A stretch of DNA of 64,000 bases from Hirsutella rhossiliensis (taxonomy: Eukaryota > Ascomycota > Sordariomycetes > Hypocreales > Ophiocordycipitaceae): contig NW_025408670.1 in assembly GCF_020360975.1 (NCBI RefSeq), positions 2,976,001-3,040,000 of the forward strand. The letters run 5' to 3'. How positions within the stretch are numbered: position 1 is the first letter of the stretch; every line of letters starts with the position of its first letter. The notes beneath the pieces were generated by a model. The model was not told the DNA's origin. It saw only the letters and a list, made by a program, of their open reading frames with translations, and searched no databases. This document shows, in pieces, positions 14,678 to 27,850 of the stretch. The translations under genes were made by a program, and so were the position numbers.

Positions 14678-17600
14678 CTAACTTGGGTGCGTCTTGTCCG
14701 CGCCCGCGGGAGGGGGGTCATCCGTGTCCAGCCTCTTCCTCCAGTCGGCCAGGCTTTTGCTCAGTCCAACGGCGGCGGCGCTGTCGTCTTCCTCCTTGGC
14801 TCCGGCATGCTGGTCAAACTCAAAGTTGGAGCTCAGTCGGTAATTCTTGTTGGTAGCCTCCCAGTGGCTGCGTAGAGTCTCCAGCTCCGTCGCGAGGTGG
14901 TCAAGGGCAACGCTGTTCCTACCGTCCAGGCCGTTGCCGCCGTACGCACTCGCCGTGTCAGAGCTATCGCTTCGAGTATGGCCCAAGATCAGCCCGTTGG
15001 AGCCCGCTGGCGTGTCCGAGTTCATGCTGACGACCTGACGGCTCCGCCGTCGGTAGCTGTCGACCGAGTTCTCCACCTGGTCAAGCAGCAGCGACACTTT
15101 CTGCTCGGCATCAGTCGCGCGCTGCTCCAGAATCGAGTTTTCGGATTGCAGCTGCTCGAGATCTTTGCGGTGCGAGTTCAGGCTCTTCGTGACTTCCTCA
15201 TTGCTCTTCAGAGCCTCATCCCGTAGACGGTGGCTCTCGGCCAGCTCTGCCTTGAGGGACCTAAGGTCATTTTCCAGCTGGGCTCCCGCGCCGTCCAGCT
15301 CACTCTCGAGGTTCTCAATCTTCTTCTGGAGGGCACTGCGTTCACCTTCCCAGTCGCCCCGAGACGCTGAGCTATCTCCGACCCCGTTCTGCGCAAGGCT
15401 CTCGAGCTCCTCAATTTCAGATTTCAGGCGCCCATTGTCAGACTTGTAGCGCGTGAGCTGCTCCTTAAGCTGCTTGAGCATCTTTTCGGTCCCTTTGACA
15501 TAGTGCACGGCCGACTGATAGTCGCTCTCGAGCTGTGAAAGCTTTTCACGGTACGCTACTTCCGAATCCTGTGCCTGGACCGCAAACGCCTGTTTCGTCT
15601 CCTCGTGCGCAGCAGCGGCGCTGGCAAGTTGCGCCTCTAGCTCCCGTAGTCGGCCCTGCTCGGGAGAGGTTGTCCGCGGGCTTGTGAGGGCGCGGGTCCG
15701 CACAGCGCTCGTCGGGCTGATTCCTCGCTCGCTGAGAATGCCCTTGAGGGCGTTGTTCTGAACGGTCATGGCATTCGTCTCGAGCTGCTGAGCGGCAAGT
15801 CGGTTATTGATGTCAGCGTGTGCGGCCTGTAAGCTCTGCACCTCCCTCAGCGACGACTGGAGCTGCCGCCTGATGGAAACGCCCTCCCTACTGGACTGCT
15901 CCTGGTATTGCTCCAGGCCAGCAATGCGCTCCTCGGCGCTCCGTAGCTTGTCAGCAGCCGCATCCGCCTCCTCTTTGTATTTCTTGACCAACGCGTTCGA
16001 CGTCACGACCTGGTTCTGGAGCACAGCGAGGCGCTCGGTATCAACCTTGTTGGTCTGGGAGAGGTCCCGAGTGGAGATCTTGTCGAGCCCAGAGATAACG
16101 GCTTGCCGATGCGTTCTTGCCTCGTGGACGTGTTTCTCTGCCAACTCTTCGGCGTCCCTGAGCCGTTGCGTAGCCACGGCAAGTTCCGCAGTCCGCGCTT
16201 CGTGCTCCATCTTGAGCTTGTTGAATCGGTCTTCAATCGTCTCTCTTTGGAGTCTCTCGTCTTCCAGCTTCTTTTCCAGGTGTGTTCTGGCGTCTTGCGA
16301 GGCCACCATGGCGCTCCTGAGAGACTCGAATGTCTCGCTGTGTTCTCTCGAGTCACCTACTGCCTCGTTGTACCGAGCGTTCATTTCCGCCTTTTCAACC
16401 CGAAGGAGCTCTAGTGCAGCAACAGCCTCCGCGCAAGCGACGGACTGCTCGCGGGCTTCGCGCTGCACCAGATGCAGCTCCGCTTTCAGCTGCTCCGTCT
16501 CGGTCGAGGTTCGTTGCTTATAGGTTTCCAGCTCAGTCATTCGCTTCTGGGCTGCGGTCGCGGTGTCGTCGGCAAGCTTGCGAGCCCTTCTCTCGGCTTC
16601 GAGCCCGGCGGCCATGCTGTCCAACTGCGACTGGAGTTCCCTCTGAATGTGCAGGGCGGAGGCAAGCTTTCTGCTCATCTCACCTGTCCTATCGCCCATG
16701 CCATTCCGCTCGCCGTCCAGCTGGGGAGTGCTGCTTGCACTTCCGCCGACCTGAGCAGCAATCCTGGCCTTGGCGTAGATTGCCTCCTGAATAGCGGCAT
16801 CACGCTGCTTTTCCACCTCTGCAATCTGCTTTGCGGCGAGTACTGCTTGCTTGTCCACGGCGCTCTGAACGTTGGCCAGCTCGGTCCGCATTGCTAGCAG
16901 GCCCTCGACAAGCGGCCGGTCTTCGTCGTCGAAAGCTTCGCTCGCCTGGGCCTCCAGCGTCGGGCTGAAGCCTGCAGTAGAGACGTAGCCTGCTTTTCGG
17001 GCCAGCTCCAACTCCGACGCGTACCAGGCGTTTCGATTCCGCGCAGAGTCCAGCTCCTTGAGAAGAGCTACTGTTTGCGAGTTGCGGCTTGACGAGCGCC
17101 TGGAGAGAGGATTGCTCAGTTGGCGAGTCGGGGGAGGTGGAGATGATGGTCGCGGCGCCTTCACGATAGGCTCTGTCGAAGCATCAACAGACCCTTGGGA
17201 CTGGCCATGGCGAGGCTGCTGCTTAACCTTGGCCGGGTCAGCAACGCCTGGCTCCTGCTTAGAGCCCTTGTTTACGGGCTGCGTTGGCGTGCGCTGGCCG
17301 TTGACAGTACTGATATCGTTTTCGTTTCTGACGTCGCGGCTGACCGGGGACTGTGCCGATCTCATCTGAGGAGAGCTGACTGCGGCGGTGCGATCGGCAG
17401 ACGGTCCACGAACTCGTCCAACGGTAAACGCGTCAGCGACAGGCTTCGCTGGTGTAGGTCCCTGAGGAGGCGGGCCGGCCGGACTTGATGTCATGGCGGT
17501 GCGGGGAAGCTTGGACGTCGGCGCCCCGGGAGCTCCCGGGTTCGGCGAGCCATTGATATCGGGGCCGCCGGGTGGGGCCGGCTTGTACACATTCGGAGCG

Positions 17601-19290
17601 GTATTAACGGGAGCCGGAGGAGGAGCGACGGTGGGAGCGACGGTGAGAGCGACGGCGGGAGCGGGAGGGGGGCCGCCGGCCACTTTCCGAAGGTCCGGAG
17701 TCCCCGTCGACCCATCCTTTGACTGCAACACGCGAGGAGGGCTCTGTACCTCGCCCGTGCTCGGCCGCCGACCCTGAGGCGCCCTTTGCGCATTCTGCTG
17801 CTGACCATCGTTGGGGTATCGGATCTTGGTCGTGTCAAGCACGTAAAGTATGCCGAGATCGTTGATGCCCGCGGCCGCCGCGCTAGGTTCGCCGCCGAGC
17901 ACCACAATTGATTTGCCGACCGTCGTCATGCTGTGGCCAGATCGAGAAGATGGGGAGGGTCCCATGTTTTGGAACGTGTACCACCGTCGCGACGATATTC
18001 TAAACGCGGCGAGGTCGCCCAGGTCGCTGCCCTCCTCGGTGCGACCGCCGAAGATGTACATGACGTCGTCGACGAGCGCTGCAGAGTGTCCCTCCCGAGG
18101 CGCGGGGATATAGCCGATGCAATCCAACTGCGCCCACGAGTTGTCGGTCGAATCGTAGCACCAAACATCGTTGAACCACTGGAAGCCATTCGTACCGCCA
18201 AACCTGACCGTGTCAGCACAGCAGACGCCCAGCAGCCAGCCCCCCGGGTCCAAGACTTACAGATACATCTTGTCGTTGTACGTGATCATGGAATGGTTCG
18301 TTCGCGCGGCCGGAATCTTGGGTGAGGCCTCGCCTTGCATCAAGACTTCCCAGCGATTGTTGGGCATTTGCAGCTGATTGAGATCAAAGGCGGATAGATC
18401 GTTCATGAAGAAGCCCTCGACCTGACCGCCGAAGATGAATATCTTGGACCCCAAGATGTTGAGCGAATGCCCGTAGCGCCCAGATGGGCGAGGGCCGGCC
18501 GGGAGGGCACGCGACCAATGTCGTGTTGCTGGAGGAGGGCAAACGCCATTGTCAGTCAAAGCGCATGGGATGCGCCCGTGCTGGGAGCCATCACTCACAG
18601 GTATTGAGCAGATACAACGTCTCGTCCAGGACATCGGAATCCTCAATCTTGGTATCGCCGCCGTAGACGATGAAGGCGTTGCCGACCAGCAAGCTGGAGT
18701 GACCAACTCTCGGCCCCGGGCCTTCAGCTGTTGTCGCGAGCGGGTAGCACGCCATGTTGCCGCCCGCCTCAATCATCCAAAGATCGCCCTTTACCGTCGA
18801 GCTATTGATCAGGCCGCCCATCATGTACACGTCGCCTTCCTTTGACGATGTCGCGTTGACGGCGGCGCCATAGCGGGGGAAGGGGCCCGAATGGGGGGAG
18901 GTGTAGGTCAATCGCCGCTGCGACCAGGGATAGAGCGAGGCATTGGGGTTGGCCGACTGCAGTCCGTTTCGGAGCTGTTGGACATTGGTTAGGTGGTTAT
19001 GGAGAAGGACGGCTCTGCTTGCGTGGGTTACTTACCGGCAGGTCGCTTTGCTGGGTCGTGTCTGCGCTCCCTCCACGGCGCCCATGGCCCGGGCCCGGGC
19101 TCGTGTCGGAGCCATCTTTGTCGAGCGAGGTAAGGCTTCCGGTGGGCGTGGAGCGCTGTTGCGGTACACTCTTTTCATCGCGGACTAGGCGAGTGCCAGC
19201 GCTTTGAGTGGCACCCTGGGAGGCGGTGTTGCCGTCGCGGCTTGCTAAAGCGCGGTCCTGGCTCTTCTTGGACTTGAAGAGAAAAGCCAT
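14678..19290 (-). CDS. Kelch-repeat, coiled-coil cell-end polarity protein (Tea1/TeaA-like)
   Basis: Tea1/TeaA-type polarity marker, carried on microtubule ends to the growing tip in fission yeast and hyphae. Exons (minus) are 19290-19036, 18974-18599, 18528-18261 and 18203-14678, closing in frame to about 1474 residues. After a short basic Ser-rich N-terminus (MAFLFKSKKSQ), kelch repeats fill roughly residues 95-380. Typical pieces are GDVYMMGGL, GPRVGHSSLL, SGRYGHSLNI, KIFIFGGQ, REGHSAAL and DVMYIFGG. A Pro/Ser/Ala-rich linker (about 400-590) follows, and then about 850 residues of nearly unbroken heptad-rich coiled coil (KEEADAAADKL, EELESLAQNG). This order is that of Tea1/TeaA/Kel proteins. 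No C-terminal CaaX box is present, so attachment to the membrane would need a partner such as a Mod5/TeaR protein. The 3' end is a simple stop after the frame. Confidence 0.9.
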
Positions 19291-22200
19291 GGTCGGCTAC
19301 AGGCCGCTGGGCGGCGGATCGATGGGCGGCGTCGCGGTCGAAACAGCCGGACTCGGCAATGCGATGCGATACAATGCTGCTCGGTCGATCGGTCGTCGGT
19401 GCGTTGGCGGTAGGCGCTGAGCCGGCTCATCCAAAGAGCGAGGCAGTCAGTCGGCTAGAGGCAGAGAAGCGGGCGCCTAGCAATTTCCAGTTGCAGCCGC
19501 GAGGGGGAGCAGGGGAGTCGGAGCTCAAGGTCTGGAGATGGCTGGGCGAGCATCGGTGGTGCCAGCCAAGGGATGGTGGAAGAAGAGCCGTTAGATCTCT
19601 TTTTCGGGGGGAGGGGGTGTTCAGTTCAGGGGACGGGAGGCCCAGGGAGGCGGAGGATGAACCGCTGTGCCGCGATGCTGTGGCAGGCGGTACCTACTTA
19701 CCTACCCACCTCAGCAGTACCTACCGCCGCAGATCTCCCTCTCATATCACAGTGCTACAGTAGACCCGCTGGTGGGCGAGGTACGGAGCCATGCCCGTGA
19801 ATTTGCTGGACCAACGGGTACCTACACCTACCGTCGTTAGCACCAGACCTGAGGCCAGTTTACCGTGCATTGCGCGCTAGCAGCGCCGGCACTACAGGGG
19901 ATGGCGGGCAAGGTTGGGCTCTGGTATCTGGTCTTCGGGGCAACATGGCCCACGGGGGTGAGGCTGCCGAGTCCCGGCGCCCGAGGTGAAGAGAGCGCGC
20001 GTGTGAATGAGCGCGTCAGCAGCGGCTGATTTGAGCGTGTGATGGAATGGGATATTGCGGATGGAAGCGCAAGCATGTACGAGGCACGCACAGTACGCGC
20101 TTGCGGATACTGTGCTTGGCTTGCCTGCAATCCTCGTCCGGAAGGCATGCGTGTCCTCGGTACTCCGTACGTGCGCGTGGATGGAATAAGGTACACACTC
20201 GCTCTGCATACATGCATGCGAGTGCAAGTACCTTGCTTCTGCGCCCGTGGCCTGCATCGTTTCCACCCCGTTTCGCTCTCCCACAACTGGCATCCACGAC
20301 TTACCCCAGCCAGATCTGGTGGGACGCCGGGTAGCCAAGCATCACAGCACGCACTACAGTCGACTGTGCGGACGCGATCAGCGGAAGCTGTCTAGGTGGG
20401 CTTCGTTGGCCACAAGACAGAGCATTTGCCGCGTACTGACCGCGCATTGTAATATTTTTCATTTTTTTTTCAGAGGGCTGTAGGCCCACAAGCACGCGCT
20501 AACCAGGGCCCTGCCACTGCTATGCATTGCAATAGCCTGAAGCGCGGTGGAGTAGTCCCTTACAGTAGTACCTAAACGGCCGGAGGAATGACCAGCTCGG
20601 TGCCGGTGGCCGTCTCATACTTTTTCATCTGTATTTTCCCTGCGGATATCAGGCCTGTATAGTGCGGTCCGTTCCTATCGTAACGAGGCACGGCACGCAG
20701 GCGGGGAGCAAGCGTGGGCTTTGAACCCAAAGGCCATCCCGAGACAGGACACGGCCATAGGGGATCTGCTACGGAGTATTCACTGCGCCCTCTTGCTTGC
20801 AGTTGTTCATGGCTCCCCACCGCTTACGTCGCCGTGGGGAAACACGCAGGACCGTGCCCGCAGATGCATAAGCCGAAACTTGAGCAAGGGGAGGACCCGA
20901 AACTAACGACGGGTATACCCCAAGTCTGTTTCAAACAACGGGAGAGAAATAAGCTTCGACTACGAATACCCAGGCCAAGGTTGCACTCAATCGTCGCATG
21001 TTATGATTATTACTGTCAACACCGGTGGGTGAGTGGCTTCGGGACCCGGCCAAGCATCCACATCTACCCGCGGGTTCACATGGGCTACCTGGTCTACCGC
21101 CATGAGCCCACTCATTCTGACAGGCTTGGCTCATGGACCCCAGGGACAAAAAGGCAAAGATGCAGGGTCGATGCCATTCACGGAGCCCACGCGAAAACAA
21201 GCCAAAAGCGACGCAGCCCAGGCTTCAAGCTGACGCGAAAAGGGGCAACCTGCCAGCTGGTTCATCTTGGCGAGCACAACCGACACTCTCCTTCTCAATC
21301 CAAAGTCGCCCCCTTTGTCTGACCAACCATGAGCACTGTCCAGAGGCCTGCAGGCTCAGGCCATCTCTTCCAATCGTATCCGTAGCCAGGGCCAACGTGA
21401 CACCCCAGCACGATCCAGACCTACCACCACGAGCGCACAACAAGGCTGCGCATTGTGTGGTTGGTCGCTATTGTTCCCCAGCGCGCATTGCTTACGCCAG
21501 CTACGGAGGGTAGCGGATGAGGCGAACACTCGGAGACCCGGCGTGTTGGCTGCTCTTCTTGCCCATCTTCATTTGTGGCCTGCTGTACTGAGTCCTTTGT
21601 CGCCCGCTGCCACTCACACCTCTGGCGGGCGGTTGCTCGACTTTTGGGGTCCGGAGCCCGGGGAGCTGATACGTTGCGACTGCGTCGAGGCTGGCGCGGC
21701 GTGTCCTGGTCACAGTGCAACGCAACGGCTGTTGACGGTTGGCTGTGGTTGGCCATGCCGACGGAGATGCACCTGCATCAGCTGTTGATGAACCGAGGCA
21801 GCGGCAGCAGTGGTGTTTGGCTCGGTGTGACTCAACGCTGCGTCGACTGGGACAGGAGGTCAGCCTCAAGCCACCACACCACCTTCATCGTCCTTTCTGC
21901 TAGTGTGCCGAACAAAAAGTAAAAATCGTTGCTGTGGCTGGGGAAGTCAGTGCCTACGCTACAGTACAGTGCACACGTTCGAGGTAGAGAGAGAGAGCTG
22001 TTGTGCACTCAAGGTGGAATTTAGACATTGCCTATCGATCAAGCATCTGGGACTTTGCAAGCGTCAAGCTCAAAGTTCCCAGAGTAAAGGCATTGGAGGG
22101 CCGACGCCACGCCTCGCTCGCTCTCTGCCCATGACGATATTGGTCAGCCAAGGTTATCGGACAAGGCAGGCATCGTCAACCTCCATACTCCGTAATTTGG

Positions 22201-22492
22201 ACCGCGGTTTGTATCAGAGACAAAGGCGGCCCCTGTTGCGCTGCGGCGCCGCCGCACGTGCAGCCAAAGCACGACGTACCGTCTACAGCGCACGCCTGCC
22301 CACCTTGGTCCGCCTGCCAGCTGGCAGGCTAACAAGGCAAGTGCTCCGCCCACCGCCGCACCTCCGTCAGATGGACGCAGCAATCCATTTCCAACCGCCA
22401 TCCCCCATCGTGGATGCCAATACTCAGGCTGTGTCGTGTACCATGGGCCGGTGCCTCTCGAGCACATCATTGTCGAGACCCGAGACGAGACC
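19291..22492. other. 3.2-kb divergent intergenic region, no gene recognised
   Basis: This lies between the divergently transcribed Tea1-like and Kog1 genes and should carry both promoters and leaders. Open frames up to about 200 codons exist, but they lack family resemblance, splice logic or codon bias. A cluster of TACCTA/TACCTAC motifs lies near 19690-19725. Long non-coding transcripts or long leaders are possible but not shown. Confidence 0.5.
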
Positions 22493-25400
22493 ATGACTGT
22501 CATATTGACCCAGCCAACTCAATCACCGCACTCATCCCCACACCAGCCCCGGCTCGCCGCCGCCTCGTCGACGCAATCGCGTCTTCAGCACCACGGCCCT
22601 TCGTCGCACCCGCGGCCCCACGACCATCGGCGCGCGGCCCATGGAAAGCCTGCAGAGATGACGCTGCGATCCGACATGCACGGCTCGCTGCCCTCCAACC
22701 CCACCACCAACGGGGAGACGTCGAGGTTCAGGGCTCAGGGCGACAGCAGTCCCGACCGCGACGCCTCCTCCAACAGCGGCGACAGGCGGCCATTCAGCGC
22801 TCCCGGCAGGGAGAACGGAGTCCCGGCTCCGGCCGAGGTCCGGGATGACCTGGAGACTGAGATACCAAGGCGGCCAGTCAAACCCCAGCTGCACCGATCC
22901 AAGAGCGACTACGCACCCCGCCAAGCCGACGATTCGGAACCCGATGACGAGATTCGCGAATGGGGAGCTAGGCACGGCTTCGAGGACCATTACCAGTCGG
23001 AACACATCATATCTCAGCTCGTAAACGTACGTTGCGCCTTTTCTCTACTTCCGCTTCCCCCGGACCATGTGCTTTGTGTATCCCGCGACATGGGCGTTGG
23101 CCCGTCAACACCGGTTGCCGACATCGAGGCTGGGAAGGAGGGGTCGCGTGCCGGGCCGGTGGTCCAACAAATCGGCTCTGTGCTCGTGGCGGCAAACGCC
23201 TCTTCCTCCCTTCTCCGACTGCTACGCTCGGATTCTAGCAGCTGCTCGTCCGACATGAAGTCTTAGGAACAGCTCATGTGGGAGCAGCTCGAGAGCTGGG
23301 CGCGACTGTGGGAGGAGAAAAAACGTGCTGACTTCTCCTCCCAGAATTGGTACATGTATTTCACCGACAAGCGCCACGAGACGACTGGCAAGCCAAAGCC
23401 CCTCGAGTACGACCTCCAGGACTGGCGCCAGAGAGACAGGCTCAAGACCGTCTCCGCCGCACTGGCAGTCTGTCTGAACATCGGCGTCGAGCCGCCCGAT
23501 CAGCTCAAGACGACGCCCGGCGCCAAGCTCGAGGCCTGGACTGACCCTACCATCCCCCCCATCCAGAAAGCACTCGAGAACATTGGCAAGGCTCTCCAGG
23601 CCCAGTACGAGACGCTGGCCATCAGGGCCCGCTACAAGCAGTACCTGGACCCGTCTGTCGAGGAAACGAAAAAGTTCTGCGTGTCTTTGCGCCGCAACGC
23701 CAAGGACGAGCGCGTTCTGCTGCACTACAACGGCCATGGCGTGCCCAAGCCAACGGCCTCGGGCGAGATCTGGGTCTTCAACAAGACGTATACGCAGTAT
23801 ATCCCCGTCAGCCTGTACGATTTGCAGCATTGGCTGCAGGCACCCACCATCTTCGTCTGGGACTGCTCTGAGGCCGGCAACATCCTCAACAACTATCATC
23901 GCTTCGTCGAAAAGCATGAGGAGGAAGAGGTGGAGGCGGCCGAGCGAGATCCTCACTACGAAAAGACCAGCTTCCGGCCCTACATTCACCTGGCTGCTTG
24001 TGCGGTGAAGGAGAATCTCCCTACAAATCCTCTCCTGCCGGCCGATCTCTTCACCGCCTGCCTCACCACCCCGATCGAGATGGCGCTCTGGTTCTTCGTC
24101 CTCCAGAACCCACTGAAGACCAATCTCACGCCGGAACGTGCCAAGCAGCTGCCTGGTCGACTTCAGGAGAGGCGGACTCCTCTCGGTGAGCTGAACTGGA
24201 TCTTCACGGCCATCACCGACAGCATTGCATGGACAACCCTCCCTCGGGATCTCTTCCGCAAATTCTTCCGCCAAGACCTCATGGTCGCTGCCCTATTTCG
24301 CAACTTTCTTCTAGCCCAGCGCGTCATGACCGTGTACGGCTGCCACCCGCAATCCTACCCTGCTCTGCCCGACACCCATCAACATCCCCTCTGGGAGACA
24401 TGGGACCTGGCAGTGGACATGGCACTGGCGCAGCTTCCGATGCTAGGGAAGAAGGAGAGCGAAGGCGTCGAGTACGAGTATCAGAACTCGACCTTCTTCA
24501 CCGAGCAGTTGACGGCGTTCGATGTCTATCTCACCCGGGGGGACGCCATGGCGCAGAAGCCGCCCGACCAGCTGCCCGTCGTGCTTCAGGTGCTGCTGAG
24601 CCAGCAGCACAGGGTTCGAGCGCTCATCCTGCTCGGGAGATTCCTGGATCTCGGGCCGTGGTCTGTTCAGCTGGCTCTCAGCATAGGAATTTTCCCCTAC
24701 GTTCTCAAGTTGCTGCAGTCTGCGGCGGCGGAGCTGAAGCCCGTCATGGTCTTCATATGGGCCAGGCTCATCGCCGTGGACATTTCCTGCCAACAGGACC
24801 TCATCAAAGACAGCGGATACAGCTACTTTGCCCAGATTCTCAAACCATCCGAGGGGCTGCCGGTGGTTGATAGCGACGAGCACAAGGCCATGTGTGCATT
24901 CATCCTTGCAATGCTCTGCAAGGACTACAAGAACGGCCAAATGGTCTGCAACCAGACCGACATCATGTCCTACTGCCTGGCTCACCTGCAAAATGCAAAC
25001 AACCCGCTCTTGCGACAGTGGGCATGCCTATGCATCAGCCAGCTTTGGCAGGGCCTTCCCGAGCCCAAATGGCGCGGCATTCGAGAGAATGCCTACGTGA
25101 AGCTGGCGTACCTGATACGGGACCCGTGTTGTGAGGTTCGAGCCGCCATGATACACGCCATGACGACGTTTCTGGGCATTCCCGATCTGACGGAAGAGGT
25201 TGCCCGGATCGAGGAATCAATAGCCTGGACGATCTTGGACATGGGCACGGATGGCAGCCCCATGGTTCGCAAAGAGTTTCTGGTCTTCTTGTCGCACTTC
25301 ATCACTCGCTTCGAGAACAAATTCATGGTCGCGGCGTTTGAACAGCTTCAAGAGGAGAAGGATTATCTCTGGTTTCCACCCCAGGACGACGGACAGGACC

Positions 25401-27228
25401 ACAAAATGGGACTTCACTACGCGAGGCCAGAAAACAGGAACAGGGATGGCACCATCAAGGTCACGGCACATGGCTTGTCCCACAACACCGTGTACATGGC
25501 ATGCTGGAAGCACGCCCTGATACTGAGTGTGGATCCCCATCCGGAGGTGCAACGCGAGGCGACCATCATTGTCGACTACGTGCACAATGCGCTCCTCAAT
25601 TCGAGCATCGGCGAGCCGGCCCAGACCATCATGCTAGACATTCAGCGACGGGCAAACAAGGCAGCACAGAGGCAGGCTGCCAGTGCGATGCAGAGAAACT
25701 CGCTCAGAGGCGTGCCAAGCACACCTCCAGTGTCTTCCCCGGGCCTGTTGCGGAGGACCGCGAGCCTGCTCTTCCCGTCGTTTATTGGGAACGAGGACAG
25801 GTCAAGCACGGGCACCCCCTCCAGCCCCAGGCCGCCCCGATCTCCCTCAGCCAAGGTACCACCGGATCAGATGTCTGCGCCCCCAGAACAAAACGACCAA
25901 TCCCACGCCCTGGCGTCGTACAACGTTGCGCGCGAGCCTCTCTCCGGGGCGTACGAGGAACGGGACCTCGCAAAACTGCCGACCCTGCCCCTCAAGAGCG
26001 GGTTTCTCGAGTGGTCCATCGAGTACTTTCGCGAGCCGCAGATGAAGGCCAGCGAGGCGGACGAACCAGGTAGCACCGAATACAACGAACGCCTGTGGCG
26101 AAGAGCGCGAAACGAAACCCTGCTCCGGGAGACGCAGCCGCTGAAGCAGCTTGCTGGCAGCCACAAGTGGAATAACCAGCTCGGGATCGTCAACAACGGC
26201 GCTCAGCCAGCCAAGATGACGTTTCATCAGTACGAGGACCACCTAGCGGTTTCAGACGACGGCAACACTGTCTATGTCTGGGACTGGAAGAAGCAAGGCC
26301 GCCTGAGCAGGTTTTGCAACGGAAATCCCGAGGGGTCCAAGATTAGTGACATGAAGTTCATCAACGAAGACGACCAAGCCTTCTTGCTGACGGGGTCTTC
26401 GGACGGCGTGATTCGCGTTTACCGCAACTACGACTCTGACACGACGATCGAGCTCGCGACGTCGTGGAGAGCTCTGACGCACATGGTACCGAGCAACGTC
26501 AACTCGGGCATGGTGTTTGACTGGCAGCAAGTCACGGGCCGTGTCCTGGTGGCAGGCGATGTGAGGGTCATCCGGGTGTGGTATGCCGCGCACGAAACGT
26601 GCATCATGGACATCCCAGCCAGGTCTGGGTCGTGCGTGACGTCCCTCACGTCGGACCAGATGACGGGCAATATCTTCGTCGCAGGCTTCGGGGACGGAGC
26701 TGTGCGGGTGTTTGACATGAGAAATCGGCCGCAGGACTCCATGGTCCGGAAATGGAAGGATGAATCGGACCGGCAATGGATCAAGAGCGTGCACATGCAG
26801 CGCGGCGGGCAGAGAGAGCTGCTCAGCGCCAGTCGCAACGGCAAAGTCAAGGTGTGGGACATTAGGATGGACCGGCCGTTGCACGCCATTCAGGCCACAC
26901 GAGACACGCTGCGGACAATGTGCACGCATGAGCATCTGCCGGTATTCGCCGTGTAAGTCGACGCCATTCGCCGTCAGAAGGGCCCGCGCCGTGAAACTGA
27001 CAAGTGAGCAGCGGCACGTCGCAACACTCGGTCAAGGTTTTCAACCTGGATGGGAACGAACTGTCCCGCCTTGAGCCGTATTCGAGCTTCCTGCAGCAGA
27101 ACCGCGGAGGGCCAATTTCAGCCACGGCGTTCCATCCTCACCGCCCGATGCTGGCGTGCGCGGCTCGCGGCGACCACCACATCAACCTGTTCACCTGCGA
27201 GAAGGCCGAGCCTCTGCATTTTGGTTAG
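22493..27228 (+). CDS. KOG1: Kog1/Raptor (Mip1), TORC1 scaffold subunit
   Basis: Kog1/Raptor is the substrate-recruiting scaffold of TOR complex 1, which couples nutrients to growth at the vacuole. Exons are 22493-23026, 23267-26952 and 27012-27228, closing in frame to about 1478 residues. The first 178 residues are low-complexity and rich in Ser, Pro and His. The Raptor N-terminal conserved domain starts near residue 205 (WYMYFTDKRHETTGKPK). It includes the caspase-like segments LHYNGHGVPKPT and FVWDCSEAGNI. A HEAT-like helical middle follows (LLRQWACLCISQLWQG, IRDPCCEVRAAMIHAM). The C-terminal 350 residues form WD40 repeats (NTVYVWDWKKQ, GKVKVWDIRMD). The start is the first in-frame ATG; the frame runs further upstream without one. 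The first intron, 240 nt, is long for this window. Confidence 0.94.
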
Positions 27229-27850
27229 GAGCCGCGCGCGGCTGGGCCTCGGCGCGAAGTGCGCCCACGCTCGCTTTGAGCAGGGCGGGTAATGGATGAA
27301 GTTGACGACGAAGATGAAGCGCGTCGGCTCTGGGCGCCTCCTGTATCATGAGACGAGGTAATAATTCCGGTCGATGCGCTCTTGAGCTCAGAGGAGAGGG
27401 AGAACAGCAGAGCTTGGAAGGAAGCGGCGTTGGGAGGTCTGGAGTTGGAGGAGGGACCATGGAGCTTCCATTTGCTGGTCCAGCCGAGTCAGTGGACACG
27501 GACTGCTACTAGATACACTAGCTCTTGCGTGTTTGACATGGATAATGCAGAATTGCCGGAAGCGAATTGCGTCGGGTTCCAGTCTTCGCAGTATGAAGAA
27601 GAGAGAAGAGCGTCATGGCGGGGTACGGGCAACATGTACCGGTGCCCCGCCATCACCGGCTGCCTCTCGAGTAGAAATTTGAGTCATTCCTTCCCCCACA
27701 AAGCTCCCCCCAATCCGTATCCCAACCGACAGGGCTGCACTACACCCCATCGTCTTCGATTCACCCCTCGCTGCGTTCCGACACGCTTGGCTCCCTCGAG
27801 CATCTGTCCTCGCTGCCCGTGATAGACACCAAGAGCGAACCGAAGACGCC
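27229..27850. other. Intergenic between Kog1 and AspRS genes
   Basis: No gene is recognised. The interval holds the Kog1 3' region and the promoter of the tRNA synthetase gene. The last 200 bases are pyrimidine-rich, as expected for a fungal core promoter and leader. Confidence 0.55.

Noticed and set aside
20700..20760. B-box-like GGTTCAAAGCC on the minus strand
   Set aside because: No A-box or acceptor stem can be placed at the right distance.
20714..21322. 202-codon open frame in the Tea1/Kog1 intergenic region
   Set aside because: No recognisable domain, poor codon bias and overlapping open frames on the other strand; not supported as a gene.
22436..22492. 19-codon upstream extension of Kog1
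   Set aside because: The frame is open but begins with GTG, not ATG; the first ATG in frame is at 22493 with a good context.
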